The notes beneath the pieces are model-generated. The model was not told the DNA's origin and did not search any database. It was given only the letters and a program-made list of their open reading frames with translations. DNA of 5,732 nucleotides from Chloroflexota bacterium (GTDB taxonomy: Bacteria > Chloroflexota > Anaerolineae > Ardenticatenales > Ardenticatenaceae), in the NCBI GenBank assembly GCA_003520455.1, contig DOUV01000233.1, positions 1 through 5,732 on the forward strand. Reading direction: 5' to 3'. Made by a program: the position numbers and the translations under genes. Each line of letters opens with the position of its first letter. Position 1 is the first letter of the stretch. Positions 5,674 through 5,732 of the stretch are shown one piece after another.

Positions 5674-5732
5674 CCCTACCCCACCGGGTACGCCCTACCC
5701 CACGGGTACGCCCTACCCCACCGGGTACGCCC
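5674..5732. repeat. 18-19-bp tandem repeat array, running off the window edge
   Basis: Three consecutive units begin with CCCTACCCCA and end with CGGGTACG: 5674-5692 (19 bp), 5693-5710 (18 bp, one C missing) and 5711-5729 (19 bp). A fourth begins at 5730 and leaves the window. The full units contain TACCC-CACC-GGGTA, a small hairpin. Units abut with no spacers, so this is not a CRISPR array. Its total length cannot be judged from here. Confidence 0.85.

Noticed and set aside
5674..5732. Start of a CRISPR array
   Set aside because: The units abut directly without unique spacers, are only 18-19 bp long, and have no cas genes near them.

Overview
The window is GC-rich bacterial chromosome. Every supported gene reads leftward (minus strand). 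Two domain fusions, CbiX-CbiC and ABC-2 permease-SpoIIM, together with a GC-rich palindromic repeat region, remind me of Chloroflexota. No marker gene is present, so this assignment is tentative.

From right to left, in the direction of transcription: positions about 4917-5732 carry no credible gene and are full of repeats. These comprise a 164-bp sequence present twice 284 bp apart, three consecutive 86-87-bp elements bounded by inverted GGGCGGGTTT-type ends, a long imperfect palindrome, and 18-19-bp tandem repeats that run off the window edge. A consensus-like promoter (TTGTAT-17-TATAAT) then begins a two-gene ABC export operon. This holds an ATPase (3776-4786) joined by an ATGA overlap to a membrane protein (2232-3779) made of an ABC-2 permease half and a SpoIIM-like half.

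A second promoter (TTGACG-17-TAGAGT, 2116-2144) starts a roughly 280-nt leader containing a cobalamin riboswitch, an intrinsic terminator and a second strong hairpin. This leader controls a cobalamin biosynthesis operon. Its first gene encodes a CbiX cobaltochelatase fused to CbiC precorrin-8X methylmutase (223-1827), followed by the start of cbiD (1-135, cut by the window edge). CbiX inserts cobalt early, and CbiD belongs to the cobalt-first (anaerobic) route, so this is the anaerobic branch of corrin synthesis under B12 feedback.

The cobalamin locus and the ABC export operon appear to be separate transcription units. I see nothing that ties the exporter to B12. No complete new system is evident; the most unusual content is the repeat cluster at the right end and the architecture of the two fusion proteins.
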